From Pseudoselenomonas ruminantium (GTDB lineage: Bacteria > Bacillota > Negativicutes > Selenomonadales > Selenomonadaceae), in NCBI RefSeq assembly GCF_900142515.1, contig NZ_FRBC01000003.1:1-64000 (forward strand): a DNA stretch of 64,000 bases, given 5' to 3'. Of this stretch, positions 9,176-17,629 are shown one piece after another (position 1 is the stretch's first letter; the number at the start of each line of letters is the position of its first letter). The notes under the pieces are model-generated. The model worked only from the letters and a program-made list of their open reading frames with translations, did no database searches and had not been told where the DNA came from. A program made the translations under genes and the position numbers.

Positions 9176-11293
9176 TTAGAATACGAGTACCGGGGTTGCA
9201 CTGGCTTTCACATCAGCATCCTCATGTTTCTGCATCTGCGGATAGTCAGCACTGTTGGTCACAGCCATGATGACGGTAGTCTGATAACCGGCATCCTTGA
9301 TGACCTGCTGATCGAACTGGATCAGCGGCGAACCAGCCTTTACCTTATCGCCCGCTTTTACGAGAGCCTTGAAGCCCTTGCCGCCCAGTTTCACCGTATC
9401 AATGCCGATATGGATCAGGATTTCGGCACCGTTGGCAAAACGCAGGCCAATGGCATGTAGGCTCTCTTCCATGATCATGGTGACTTCTGCATCAGCCGGA
9501 GCGACGACTGTATCATCGGTGGGTTCGATAGCAACGCCATCCCCCATCATCTTCTGGGAGAACATATCATCTTTCACTTCGCTCATATCAATGAGCTTGC
9601 CGGAAACGCAGGCGCTGAGCTTCATGCCCAGGCTGCTGTCCAGAGCAGTTTCCTGCGGCGCTGCCTGCTGCACGGCTGCCCCTTCAATCTTCTCACCTTT
9701 GAGCAGGGCATCGAAATAGCTGCGCACCTGCGGTACAGAAAGACCGACGATAACCTGGATGGCCTTGCCATTCTTCACGAGCCCGAAAGCACCGGCCTTG
9801 GTGAACTTGCCTACTGCAGCCACCTTATCCGCATCGGCTACCGTCACACGCAGGCGGGTAGCACAGTTGGTGACTTCCTTGATATTGTCCGGGCCGCCCA
9901 GGCAATCGAGGAATACTTTGGCCTTGATGGCCAGTGCATTATCGGCCAGGCCCATCTCTTCCATTTCTTTCTTGGCCTGATATTCAGCCTTGGAGAAGAG
10001 TTTATCTTCCACATCATCAGCCGTACGGCCAGGAGTTGCATAATCAAATTTCAGAATCAACGTACGGAAAACTACAAAGTAAATACCCGTGAAGCACAGA
10101 CCGATGACGATCTGCATGATATAAGTACCCGCATGATACTGGAACAGCGGGACCCAGTTCTGGACAAAGCAGTCAATGAGGCCGCCGCCGAAGTTGCCGG
10201 CCAGGCCGATCGCATAAAGTGCCGTGGACAGGCAGGCAGAGAGAACAGCATGCACCAGATAAAGAAGCGGTGCGACAAACAGGAAGGTGAATTCCAAGGG
10301 TTCCGTAATGCCGCAGATCACAGCGGTAAGGGTTGCCGGGATAAGGAGCGCTGCGGTCTTCTTGCGTTTTTCCGGCTTAGCGCACATATAGATAGCCAGT
10401 GCTGCACCGGGCAGGCCAAAGACCTTGGAGCTGCCATGGAGGGCAAAACCGCCTTCCGGGAACATCTCCTTGAGGCTGTGTGCGCTCGTGGCAAAATCAT
10501 TGAGATGCTGCAGCCAATAAGCCTGAATGCCGCCATCGCAGACAGCCGGGCCGAAGATGAACGGCAGATAGATGAAATGATGCAGCCCTGCAGGCAAAAG
10601 GATTCTTTCTGAGAACGTGTAAGCCCAGACACCAACCAATCCACTGGTCTTCAAAAAATCCTGGAACTGCATGATAGCATGCTGCACAGCCGGCCATACC
10701 AGGCAGAAGAGGAAGGCCAGCGGAATCATTACGAGGAAGCCTACCGCGACGACAAAAGCAGGGCCTTTGAAGATACCGAGCCAGTCGGGAATATTCGTAT
10801 CATAGAAGCGATTGTGGAGATATGCGGTCATGCAGGCGATAAAGATGGCCCCGAGCATACCCATATCCAAGGTCTTGATATTGGCAATCATGGCCAGTCC
10901 CGTGCCGGCTCCGGCATCCTGACTGTAATCCACTCCGAAGTATGCACCATGAAGGGTGAGGAACCCGGCGATGAAGTAGTTGAACAGCATGTAGATGACG
11001 AAACCTTCCATCGCGCAACGGGCTTGTTCCTTTTTCGCAAAGCCGATTGGCACGGCGATGGCAAAAAGAATCGGCATCTGGGCGAAGACCGTCCAGGCCC
11101 CCTGTTCGACTACGAACCAGAAATCGTACCATAAGGTTCCCTGCGCAGCCAGGCTGCCGAGAATGCCTTCATTCTTACAGATGATGGATAATGCCACCGT
11201 CAAACCAAAGAACGCGAACAGGATGACCGGCGTATACATCGCGCCGCCAAACCGTTGCATCCCCTGCATCAGACGGTCTTTACTGATTGTCAT
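9176..11293 (-). CDS. PTS EIICBA permease, glucose/maltose (alpha-glucoside) family
   Basis: Phosphotransferase transporter of about 705 residues with domains in the order IIC-IIB-IIA. The IIC part (about 1-420) holds many hydrophobic helices; IIB carries the phosphocysteine in VTNCATRLRV (~478); IIA at the C-terminus carries the phosphohistidine in LIHIGIDTVKLGG (~627). A fused IIA means only EI and HPr are needed in trans. The start at 11293 is chosen because AGGGGG lies 7 nt before it; the frame stays open upstream through the terminator hairpin. Co-transcription with an alpha-glucosidase and control by a neighbouring RpiR regulator point to maltose or another alpha-glucoside as substrate; glucose is the main alternative. 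Confidence 0.9.
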   Translation of the reverse strand: MTISKDRLMQGMQRFGGAMYTPVILFAFFGLTVALSIICKNEGILGSLAAQGTLWYDFWFVVEQGAWTVFAQMPILFAIAVPIGFAKKEQARCAMEGFVIYMLFNYFIAGFLTLHGAYFGVDYSQDAGAGTGLAMIANIKTLDMGMLGAIFIACMTAYLHNRFYDTNIPDWLGIFKGPAFVVAVGFLVMIPLAFLFCLVWPAVQHAIMQFQDFLKTSGLVGVWAYTFSERILLPAGLHHFIYLPFIFGPAVCDGGIQAYWLQHLNDFATSAHSLKEMFPEGGFALHGSSKVFGLPGAALAIYMCAKPEKRKKTAALLIPATLTAVICGITEPLEFTFLFVAPLLYLVHAVLSACLSTALYAIGLAGNFGGGLIDCFVQNWVPLFQYHAGTYIMQIVIGLCFTGIYFVVFRTLILKFDYATPGRTADDVEDKLFSKAEYQAKKEMEEMGLADNALAIKAKVFLDCLGGPDNIKEVTNCATRLRVTVADADKVAAVGKFTKAGAFGLVKNGKAIQVIVGLSVPQVRSYFDALLKGEKIEGAAVQQAAPQETALDSSLGMKLSACVSGKLIDMSEVKDDMFSQKMMGDGVAIEPTDDTVVAPADAEVTMIMEESLHAIGLRFANGAEILIHIGIDTVKLGGKGFKALVKAGDKVKAGSPLIQFDQQVIKDAGYQTTVIMAVTNSADYPQMQKHEDADVKASATPVLVF

Positions 11294-11351
11294 TGTAATG
11301 CCCCCTAATTCATTATGGTTTATTATTGCTTCGCTGAATAAAGGATAACCC

Positions 11352-11385
11352 AAAAAGCCCGCGAACACAATAGTTTCGCGGGCTT
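11352..11385 (-). terminator. Terminator between the RpiR regulator and the PTS gene
   Basis: The minus strand reads AAGCCCGCGAA, 9-nt loop, TTCGCGGGCTTTTTG: an 11-bp stem with a U tract. It lies 78 bp after the regulator's stop and 60 bp before the PTS start, so the PTS gene either has its own promoter in the short gap or is controlled by readthrough (attenuation). I see only weak -10-like CATAAT in the gap. Confidence 0.8.
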
Positions 11386-11462
11386 TCGGCACTATGGCCT
11401 GCAGCTGTATTTTGTTACATTTGGCGTACTTTGTTCCATGCCTTGCCCACTAAAGGCCCTGG

Positions 11463-12233
11463 CTATTTTTCCCTGCGCTGCAGATACATGCGGTACTTCA
11501 CGAACCAGACCTCAATCAACATAAAATAAGGCATCATGGACTGAAAGGCCGTATGCTCATCTTCGCTGTCATAGAGCTGGAAACGCGCCGGCGATACATA
11601 CAGGTTCACCGTCGACAAGCTGGCCAGCGTGTTATCATGCAGCTTCGTAATGGAGATGAAGGGTACATCCAATAGCTGCAGGCGCCGGGCAAAGTCTACG
11701 ACCAGAGGCGTTTCCCCCGACAGGGAAACGAAGATAAAAAGATCATCAGCCGTCAGGCTCTGGGCAATAGAGGCAAACTCCTCCCGCCCACTGATTTCAT
11801 AGATCAGTACGTTATCGTAGAAAAACAGGCGCTTGAGCTCCTGTGCCACATTGCTCTGCACATATCCCGAAGCAAAGATGAACACCCGGTCAGCCTCATG
11901 GATCAAGCGGCTGGCACTGTCAAAATTCCGCTTAAAGACCTTGCTGGCCGTCTGCGTGTAGAAATCCTGCAGATCCTGCAGGACATCCTCTTTATAGTAG
12001 GACTTCGCCCCTTCCTCCATCTTGAGCACAGCTTTCAAATCGCCAAATCCGTCAAAGCCCAGCTTCTGGGCAAAACGCACAATGGTGGTAGATGACACGG
12101 CACAATTCCTCGCCAGCTCATGAATAGAAATATGCCTTGCTTCCATCCGATGCTGAAGGATGTATTTATAGATGACCATATCGGTGTCATTCAAATCCTG
12201 CAAATGCGCATTAATGATTTCTTCTAATCGCAT
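11463..12233 (-). CDS. RpiR/MurR-family transcriptional regulator
   Basis: 256-residue regulator: N-terminal HTH_6 domain with recognition region NCAVSSTTIVRFAQKLGF (about 42-60), C-terminal SIS sugar-isomerase-like domain (about 105-235) that binds a phosphosugar. Family members control sugar-phosphate and PTS genes; here it directly precedes the PTS-alpha-glucosidase-HAD operon on the same strand and is the obvious candidate regulator. It diverges from the sigma-like gene at 12387. Confidence 0.9.
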   Translation of the reverse strand: MRLEEIINAHLQDLNDTDMVIYKYILQHRMEARHISIHELARNCAVSSTTIVRFAQKLGFDGFGDLKAVLKMEEGAKSYYKEDVLQDLQDFYTQTASKVFKRNFDSASRLIHEADRVFIFASGYVQSNVAQELKRLFFYDNVLIYEISGREEFASIAQSLTADDLFIFVSLSGETPLVVDFARRLQLLDVPFISITKLHDNTLASLSTVNLYVSPARFQLYDSEDEHTAFQSMMPYFMLIEVWFVKYRMYLQRREK

Positions 12234-12386
12234 GAAAAAACCTCCATTTCCCCTTCATAGTATAGCAAATTACACGATATAAGCCAAATATCAGCCCATT
12301 TGAGCGTCAAAACCTGCCTTGCTGCTGAAGGATTGCTTTTCTATACTGAACATCAGCAAAGATCTATAGGAGAAGGAGGTTTTACC

Positions 12387-12986
12387 ATGTATCAGGAACA
12401 GGAAGAAAACGAACTGATCTGCCGCGCACAAAAAGGCGACAAGCAGGCTTGTTGCAAGCTGCTTGCCGCCTATGAAGGACTGCTCCGGAAAATGAGCCAT
12501 CGCTACCAGCATACCCCTGCTGGCAGCCAGCTGAGCGAAGATTCACCGGGCATCCTCAACCTGGCATTTATGGAAGCACTCAAAGAATTCGATTCCCGCC
12601 GGGGCACACACTTCGCCGCGTTCCTGCAAAGCCGCCTCCACGGTGCCATCTACAAAGCCTTCCGCCGAAGCTTAAACGATCGCGGGCACACGGCCCATCC
12701 TGAAACAGGCACGGAGGACAACACGGAATGGTATGATGCCATCGCCAGCCCAGCCCCAACGCCCGAGCGCTATGCCGCCGCCCGCACGGAACTTGCCGCC
12801 ATCTTCCATCATCTGAGCACCGCGGAAAAACGACTGCTATCACTGATCTACGTCCGGGGACTCTCATTAAAAGAAATCGCCCGCCGGCTGGAGCTGAGCC
12901 CTGCGGCTATCAGCAAGCGCAAGGCAAAACTCCTGGCACATATTCAGGCCATCACCGACATGGATACAGCCTGTCCCTGCACATAA
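12387..12986 (+). CDS. Small sigma-70-like / sigma-region-4 regulatory protein
   Basis: 199-residue protein with a weak sigma region-2-like N-terminal half (ENELICRAQKGDKQACCKLL; then FMEALKEFDSRRGTHFAAFL, like the core-binding helix) and a clear C-terminal region-4 HTH: LSTAEKRLLSLIYVRGLSL then KEIARRLELSPAAISKRKAKLL (about 140-185). It resembles small phage-like or ECF-like sigma factors. The ATG has AGGAGG 7 nt upstream (12375-12380). The last 43 bp overlap the end of the convergent LacI gene, and no terminator separates them. Target promoters are unknown; no anti-sigma factor is adjacent. Confidence 0.75.
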   Translation: MYQEQEENELICRAQKGDKQACCKLLAAYEGLLRKMSHRYQHTPAGSQLSEDSPGILNLAFMEALKEFDSRRGTHFAAFLQSRLHGAIYKAFRRSLNDRGHTAHPETGTEDNTEWYDAIASPAPTPERYAAARTELAAIFHHLSTAEKRLLSLIYVRGLSLKEIARRLELSPAAISKRKAKLLAHIQAITDMDTACPCT

Positions 12987-13981
12987 TCTTCCTGCAGGTT
13001 GCGGACACTTTCCCGTTCCACAAAGGTCAACGGCATGTCCAGATTGGGTGTCTCACGCTTATCCTGCAGCAGATAAAGCAGATAGCTGGCGGCCTTCATG
13101 CCCATGAGCTCATAGTCAAAGGACACGGTAGTGAGCGCCGGATAGACAACCGCACCCACTTCATAACCGCCAAACCCCACGACAGAGATCTCCCGGGGGA
13201 CATCAATCCCCCGTTCATGGAAGTAACGCAGGATTCCCAGACTGATATTATCCGTAGCCCCCACGACAACACTGGGGGCTAATTTGCGTATTTCCTCGGC
13301 CTGATTATAAGCCGAGAGAAAATCAAAGCCCGTTTCCACGAAATCGACGCGGGCATCCGTCCGGTCCTCACAGAAGCCTGCCAGGAAGCCCTGTTTGCGC
13401 TCAATGCCCACCGCTTCATCATGTTCGGTTACACCGGCAAACACGGCATGCTTATGCCCCATCTGCCGCAAATAGACGCCCATGCGATGACCTGCCGCCG
13501 CGTCATCCATCTTCAGGCAATGCACCGCCGGATTCTGCTGGCCCAGATAGACAATGGGCAGGGACCATTCCTGCGCCCGCTGCACATGTTCAGCCGTAAT
13601 GCCCACAGAATCCACCAGGATTGCATCCACGCCCTGCTGACGCAGCTTCTGCATGTTCTCCAATTCCTTCTCGGCGGAAAGCTGGCTTACCAGCAGGATG
13701 CTCTGATACCCCTCCGGCTCCAGTATCCGGGTAATGCCCGCCAACAGTTTCCCCACCGTCACGGAATCCATGCGCGGCAGCACGATGCCGATCAATTTGC
13801 TCTCTCTGGTCTTTAACCGCTTGGCAAAGAAATTGGACTGAAATCCGGTCTGCTCAATGGCCTGACGCACACGCGCCTGCTTTTCCACACTGATATAGCC
13901 ATTATTCAGATAGCGGGATACCGTGCTTTTCGAGACACCAGCCAGCTCGGCTACATCTTTGATTGTTATCTTTTGTTCCAT
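12944..13981 (-). CDS. LacI-family transcriptional repressor (sucrose-repressor-like)
   Basis: 345-residue LacI/GalR repressor. The HTH is at residues 4-25 (ITIKDVAELAGVSKSTVSRY), followed by the hinge and a periplasmic-binding-protein-like effector domain. The HTH and the segment LNNGYISVEKQARV resemble ScrR-type sucrose or GalR-type repressors, but no sucrose genes are next to it. The start at 13981 (MEQKIT) is preferred over an upstream TTG, although its GGGGAAG ribosome site is about 12 nt away. Its 3' end overlaps the convergent sigma-like gene. A palindrome covers its own -10 box, suggesting autorepression. Confidence 0.88.
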   Translation of the reverse strand: MEQKITIKDVAELAGVSKSTVSRYLNNGYISVEKQARVRQAIEQTGFQSNFFAKRLKTRESKLIGIVLPRMDSVTVGKLLAGITRILEPEGYQSILLVSQLSAEKELENMQKLRQQGVDAILVDSVGITAEHVQRAQEWSLPIVYLGQQNPAVHCLKMDDAAAGHRMGVYLRQMGHKHAVFAGVTEHDEAVGIERKQGFLAGFCEDRTDARVDFVETGFDFLSAYNQAEEIRKLAPSVVVGATDNISLGILRYFHERGIDVPREISVVGFGGYEVGAVVYPALTTVSFDYELMGMKAASYLLYLLQDKRETPNLDMPLTFVERESVRNLQEDYVQGQAVSMSVMA

Positions 13982-14015
13982 ATTTATGCTCAACTTCCCC
14001 AAATCGTCGCGTAAT

Positions 14016-14030
14016 CTAATTATATATTAG
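14016..14030 (-). promoter_or_regulatory. Palindrome covering the -10 box of the lacI-type gene
   Basis: CTAAT-N5-ATTAG contains a perfect minus-strand TATAAT (14019-14024), 35 bp before the repressor start. No good -35 element is visible. A repressor bound here would shut its own gene; this is inference from position and symmetry. Confidence 0.4.
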
Positions 14031-14078
14031 GAGATTTTTACCTAAAATGCAAGAAAAGAATGGAACTAATCCCACACA

Positions 14079-14753
14079 TCATATATTCGGCAATTGCCAA
14101 TCGATCGGCGCCTGTCCGGTACGTTTGAGAAAGTCATTCACCCGGGAAAACGGACGACTGCCAAAAAAGCCCCGATAAGCAGACAGCGGACTGGGATGCG
14201 GCGATTCCACGATGAAATGCTGTGGATTCGTGATCATCGCCTTCTTGCGCCGGGCAGGTGCGCCCCAGAGAATGAAGGCCATCGGCTTCTCCCGCTGATT
14301 CAGCAGTTCGATGATCCGGTCCGTGAACGTTTCCCATCCCTTGCCCTGATGCGAAGCAGCCTGATGCGCCCGCACCGTCAGCACCGTGTTGAGCAGCAGG
14401 ACACCCTGCTCCGCCCAAGGCTTCAGGCAGCCATTGTTCGGGACCGTACACCCCAGATCGGTCTCCAATTCCTTGAAGATATTCAACAGCGACGGCGGCG
14501 GCTCCACGCCCGGCAGTACCGAGAACGAAAGCCCGTGTGCCTGCCCATCCCCATGATAGGGATCCTGCCCCAGGATAACCACCTTGGTATCCGCATAGCT
14601 CGTATAATGCAGCGCATTGAAAATGGCATACATATCCGGAAAGATCTGCCGCGTGCGATACTCACCGATCAAAAATTGCCGCAAATCCTGATAATAAGGC
14701 TTCTTCAATTCATCATTCAAGAGCCCCGCCCAATCATTATGAAAGATCTCCAT
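14079..14753 (-). CDS. ung: Uracil-DNA glycosylase, family 1
   Basis: Removes uracil from DNA at the start of base-excision repair. 224 residues, the usual length. Seen motifs: water-activating loop [21 protein letters not shown] (catalytic Asp about 63; quoted in part), [21 protein letters not shown] and the DNA-intercalating loop [18 protein letters not shown]. It starts 3 bp after the folK/folA stop, so it is the last gene of the folate operon. Linkage to thymidylate/folate supply is a sensible one, since folate shortage raises dUMP incorporation, but that functional link is inference. Confidence 0.97.
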   Translation of the reverse strand: MEIFHNDWAGLLNDELKKPYYQDLRQFLIGEYRTRQIFPDMYAIFNALHYTSYADTKVVILGQDPYHGDGQAHGLSFSVLPGVEPPPSLLNIFKELETDLGCTVPNNGCLKPWAEQGVLLLNTVLTVRAHQAASHQGKGWETFTDRIIELLNQREKPMAFILWGAPARRKKAMITNPQHFIVESPHPSPLSAYRGFFGSRPFSRVNDFLKRTGQAPIDWQLPNI

Positions 14754-14756
14754 TGT

Positions 14757-15743
14757 TTACCTCACCTCATCAGCCTCAGCCCGCACATACCGGACAAACG
14801 AAAGTCCCTGCCGGGACTCGCGGGCAGACTCGGAAAAACCATCAAACTGCGGGAAAAACGTATCCGCCGCCCAGTCGCCTGCCACTTCGGTCAGCAAAAG
14901 CTCCCTGGCATAAGGCAACAGCAGCGAATACACCTCACCGCCGCCGATGCCGATAAAACGCTTGTGCGGATAATCCCGGCAAATCTTGCCCAGCACACAC
15001 CAAAGTTCCGTCAGACTGCGGCATAGCAAAACATCATCCCGCTGCAGCGTCCGCGAGAGCACGATATTCACCCGGTCCGCCAGAGGCCTGCCTCCCGGCA
15101 AAGATTCCAGGGTCTTGCGCCCCATAATGACCACCTGGCCAAGGGTCTCCTGCCGGAAATGCGCCATATCCTCAGCATGGTGCAACAACAGGTTTCCCTG
15201 TTTCCCAATGCCCAGCTTCTCATCCACGCAGGCAATCAGAGACAACGGATATGGCTCACTGACCTCCGCAGCCGGAAAGATCTCCTGCCCGGCTATGGCC
15301 TCATCCTGGCACCAGTCCGCCACCCTGCGCCCCTGCACCACCAGATCCGGGGCAATATCGTTCAACGGTGTGAGCACGAAAGCCCGTTCTGTAAGATAGG
15401 GATGCGGCAGCCGCAATTCTTCCTCAGCCGAGGTAAAACCTTCGGCCCAAAGCAAATCGATGTCAATGGTGCGCGCCCCCCAATGCTCGTGACGCACCCG
15501 TCCCAGGTCAAATTCAATCTGCTGCGCTCGATGTAAAAAATCCAGCGGTAGCAGGGATGTTTCCACTGCTGCCGCTGTGTTTATAAATGCAGGCTGATCC
15601 AGTTTTCCCCAGGGAGCTGTCTCATAAAAAGGAGCATGTCTCAACAACCTGGTACGGGGCAGAGCGCCCAAACGCCGCAAGGCCTCCCGCAAAGTCTCGC
15701 CCCGATTGCCCAGATTGGCGCCTAAGCTCAGATAAATACGCAT
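14757..15743 (-). CDS. folK-folA: Fused HPPK (FolK) - dihydrofolate reductase (FolA)
   Basis: 328-residue bifunctional folate enzyme. Residues 1 to about 155 are 6-hydroxymethyl-7,8-dihydropterin pyrophosphokinase: MRIYLSLGANLGNRGETL at the start, then HEHWGARTIDIDLLWAE and LPHPYLTERAFVL. Residues about 165-328 are dihydrofolate reductase: SLIACVDEKLGIGKQGNLLL, VVIMGRKTLESLPGGRPL, FIGIGGGEVYSLLLPYAREL. Both halves keep their key residues, so both activities (pyrophosphorylation of the pterin and NADPH-dependent reduction of dihydrofolate) are expected. FolK-FolA fusion is unusual; FolK is more often fused to FolB or FolP. It lies 3 bp after folB in a tight operon. Confidence 0.93.
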   Translation of the reverse strand: MRIYLSLGANLGNRGETLREALRRLGALPRTRLLRHAPFYETAPWGKLDQPAFINTAAAVETSLLPLDFLHRAQQIEFDLGRVRHEHWGARTIDIDLLWAEGFTSAEEELRLPHPYLTERAFVLTPLNDIAPDLVVQGRRVADWCQDEAIAGQEIFPAAEVSEPYPLSLIACVDEKLGIGKQGNLLLHHAEDMAHFRQETLGQVVIMGRKTLESLPGGRPLADRVNIVLSRTLQRDDVLLCRSLTELWCVLGKICRDYPHKRFIGIGGGEVYSLLLPYARELLLTEVAGDWAADTFFPQFDGFSESARESRQGLSFVRYVRAEADEVR

Positions 15744-15746
15744 GGC

Positions 15747-16109
15747 TTAGGACCGGCTGCGCACTACACTGATGCTGGCATCCGTAAATACCCCCGGCAA
15801 CGGAGCATGGGGCTTGTGTACCGTCACCCGCACCTTCTGTACTTGCGCAAAATCCCGCAGGATGAGCTGGGCGATCTCCTCCCCGACGGACTCGATCAGC
15901 TTCCGCGGCTGTCCTTCCACGACTTTTTTCACCACGGTATAGACTTCTGCATAATTGGCCGTGGCTTCCAATTTATCCGTTTTTCCTGCCTCCTGCAGAT
16001 CCAGATACATGCTCACGTCCACAGAAAACTCCTGCCCCATCTGCTGTTCCTCTGGCAGCACGCCATGATAGCCATAAAAATTCAGGCCCGTCAGTTTTAT
16101 CTTATCCAT
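15747..16109 (-). CDS. folB: Dihydroneopterin aldolase
   Basis: Converts 7,8-dihydroneopterin to 6-hydroxymethyl-7,8-dihydropterin and glycolaldehyde. About 120 residues, the family's normal size, with LNFYGYHGVLPEEQQMGQEF at the N-terminus (active-site Glu), NYAEVYTVVKKVVE in the middle and VRVTVHKPHAPLPG near the C-terminus. The ATG at 16109 overlaps the folP stop by 8 bp and has GAGGAG 8 nt upstream, lying inside folP. Confidence 0.95.
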   Translation of the reverse strand: MDKIKLTGLNFYGYHGVLPEEQQMGQEFSVDVSMYLDLQEAGKTDKLEATANYAEVYTVVKKVVEGQPRKLIESVGEEIAQLILRDFAQVQKVRVTVHKPHAPLPGVFTDASISVVRSRS

Positions 16110-16962
16110 TCTGCTCACTCCTCAAAATCACATCCGCCATCCGGCACATCCGCACAATGGGCTTCACATCATGCACCCGCACGATGCTGGCACCCTTCAT
16201 GATGCCGATCACACAGGAAGCGCCCGTAGCTTCCATACGTTCATCCACCGGCAGGCCCAAAGTCTTCCCGATAAAGCTCTTGCGGCTATTGGCCAGCAGC
16301 AAAGGATATTCCCTGCCCGCAACCGTCAGCAATTCTTCCTGCCGCCGCAGGACCTCCACATTCTGCTCAGCGGTCTTGCCAAAGCCAATACCCGGATCAA
16401 AGATGAATTGTTCCTCCTTCATCCCTGCCTTCCGGCCAATCCGCAGGGATTCCTGGAAAAAGTCCTGCATCGCAGCGATAACATCCCCGCTGTACTCTGT
16501 GCCGTTCTGATTATGCATCACGATCACAGGCAGACCACATTCAGCAGCCACCTGCGCCATCATTCCCGGCTCTTTTTCATACTGCAGCCCCCAGATATCA
16601 TTGAGGATATGGGCACCGGCTTTTGCTGCCGCCCGTGCCGTTTCTGCCTTGAAGGTATCCACGGACACGGGCACCGGCGAATTCTTGAGGATTTCTTCCA
16701 GCAACGGCATCAGTCGTTCCATTTCCTCACTGGCAGGCATCGGCGTGAACCCCGGACGGCTGGATTCTGCCCCCACATCAATGATATCCGCACCATCCGC
16801 TACCATTTCTTCCAGATGACGCAATGCGGTATCCCGGGTGTTGAATTTGCCACCATCGGAAAAGGAATCCGGGGTGATATTCAGGATTCCCATTACCAAC
16901 GTGCGCCCGCCCAGTGTCAATCTCTTTCCATCGGCAAAATCATAAGTTCTTGCTGCAGTCAT
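16102..16962 (-). CDS. folP: Dihydropteroate synthase
   Basis: Joins 6-hydroxymethyl-dihydropterin pyrophosphate with p-aminobenzoate. 286 residues from the ATG at 16962. Family signatures: MGILNITPDSFSDGG, DIIDVGAESSRPG, SVDTFKAETARAA, HILNDIWG, FIFDPGIGFGKT and LLANSRKSFIG. The start overlaps the folE stop by 4 bp (ATGA) with a GGGGGGAG ribosome site 7 nt upstream. This is the sulfonamide target; no resistance-type insertion is apparent by eye. Confidence 0.96.
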   Translation of the reverse strand: MTAARTYDFADGKRLTLGGRTLVMGILNITPDSFSDGGKFNTRDTALRHLEEMVADGADIIDVGAESSRPGFTPMPASEEMERLMPLLEEILKNSPVPVSVDTFKAETARAAAKAGAHILNDIWGLQYEKEPGMMAQVAAECGLPVIVMHNQNGTEYSGDVIAAMQDFFQESLRIGRKAGMKEEQFIFDPGIGFGKTAEQNVEVLRRQEELLTVAGREYPLLLANSRKSFIGKTLGLPVDERMEATGASCVIGIMKGASIVRVHDVKPIVRMCRMADVILRSEQNG

Positions 16963-17525
16963 GCTTTTTCTCCCCCCAAAATCATCCATGCCTGTTGATA
17001 AAGAGCGGTATCATCCTTAAACACGCCATTACACTCCGAAGTCACCGTGCGGGTACCATGTGCCAGATCCCCCCGCATAGTCATGCAGAGCTGCTGCGCC
17101 TCTACGACCACCAGCACAGCACGGGCACCTAGATCCCGCTTCACTGCTGCTGCGATCTGCGCCGTGAGACGTTCCTGCAACTGGGGCTGATGGGAGAGCT
17201 GTTCCACAAGCTTCGAGAACTTGCTGAACCCTGCCACCCGTCCGTTTTCTGGCAGATAGGCAATACTGACCTCGCCAAAGAAAGGTACCAGATGATGCTC
17301 ACACATCGAATAAAAAGGCACATGACGCACAGCCACGATGCCATCAGAACCGGCATCGAAGGTCTCCCCCCAAAGTCCTGCCGTATCCTTGTTGATTCCA
17401 TTGAACAGGAATTCATACATCTGTGCCACCCGCTCAGGGGTTTTTTCCATGCCCCGTGCCTCTATATCCACACCTACGGCTTCCAAGAACTCACGCATGG
17501 CCTTTATCGCCCGTTCATTTGCCAA
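16959..17525 (-). CDS. folE: GTP cyclohydrolase I
   Basis: First enzyme of folate synthesis (GTP to 7,8-dihydroneopterin triphosphate). 188 residues. Zinc and active-site segment VPFYSMCEHHLVPFFGEVSI, then RVAGFSKFSKLVEQLSHQPQ and LCMTMRGDLAHGTRTVTSEC complete the family pattern. Translation most likely starts at a TTG (17525), with GGGGAGG 7-8 nt upstream; no ATG fits the ribosome site. It is the first gene of the folE-folP-folB-folK/A-ung operon, with a promoter at 17552-17580. Confidence 0.96.
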   Translation of the reverse strand: MANERAIKAMREFLEAVGVDIEARGMEKTPERVAQMYEFLFNGINKDTAGLWGETFDAGSDGIVAVRHVPFYSMCEHHLVPFFGEVSIAYLPENGRVAGFSKFSKLVEQLSHQPQLQERLTAQIAAAVKRDLGARAVLVVVEAQQLCMTMRGDLAHGTRTVTSECNGVFKDDTALYQQAWMILGGEKA

Positions 17526-17551
17526 AAAAAAACCTCCCCATCTGCTTACTG

Positions 17552-17580
17552 ACTATAATATACTACACTTTCCCCAGCAA
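17552..17580 (-). promoter_or_regulatory. Promoter of the folate operon
   Basis: Minus-strand TTGCTG (17575-17580), 17-nt spacer, TATAGT (17552-17557), ending about 27 bp before the folE start codon. The match is moderate, but it is the only candidate between the terminator at 17597-17622 and folE. Confidence 0.5.
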
Positions 17581-17596
17581 GAAAAGGCAAACAGAC

Positions 17597-17622
17597 AAAA
17601 GACCGGTCAAAACTGACCGGTC
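17597..17622 (-). terminator. Terminator of the acyltransferase gene
   Basis: Two GACCGGTC blocks (17601-17608 and 17615-17622) pair into an 8-bp stem; on the minus strand the hairpin is followed by TTTTGTCTGTTT. It lies 8 bp after the acyltransferase stop codon and separates it from folE. Confidence 0.75.
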
Positions 17623-17629
17623 AAACCAA

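Noticed and set aside
8138-9460. 440-codon plus-strand ORF opposite the alpha-glucosidase/PTS junction
   Set aside because: Shadow of two real genes, spans their boundary.
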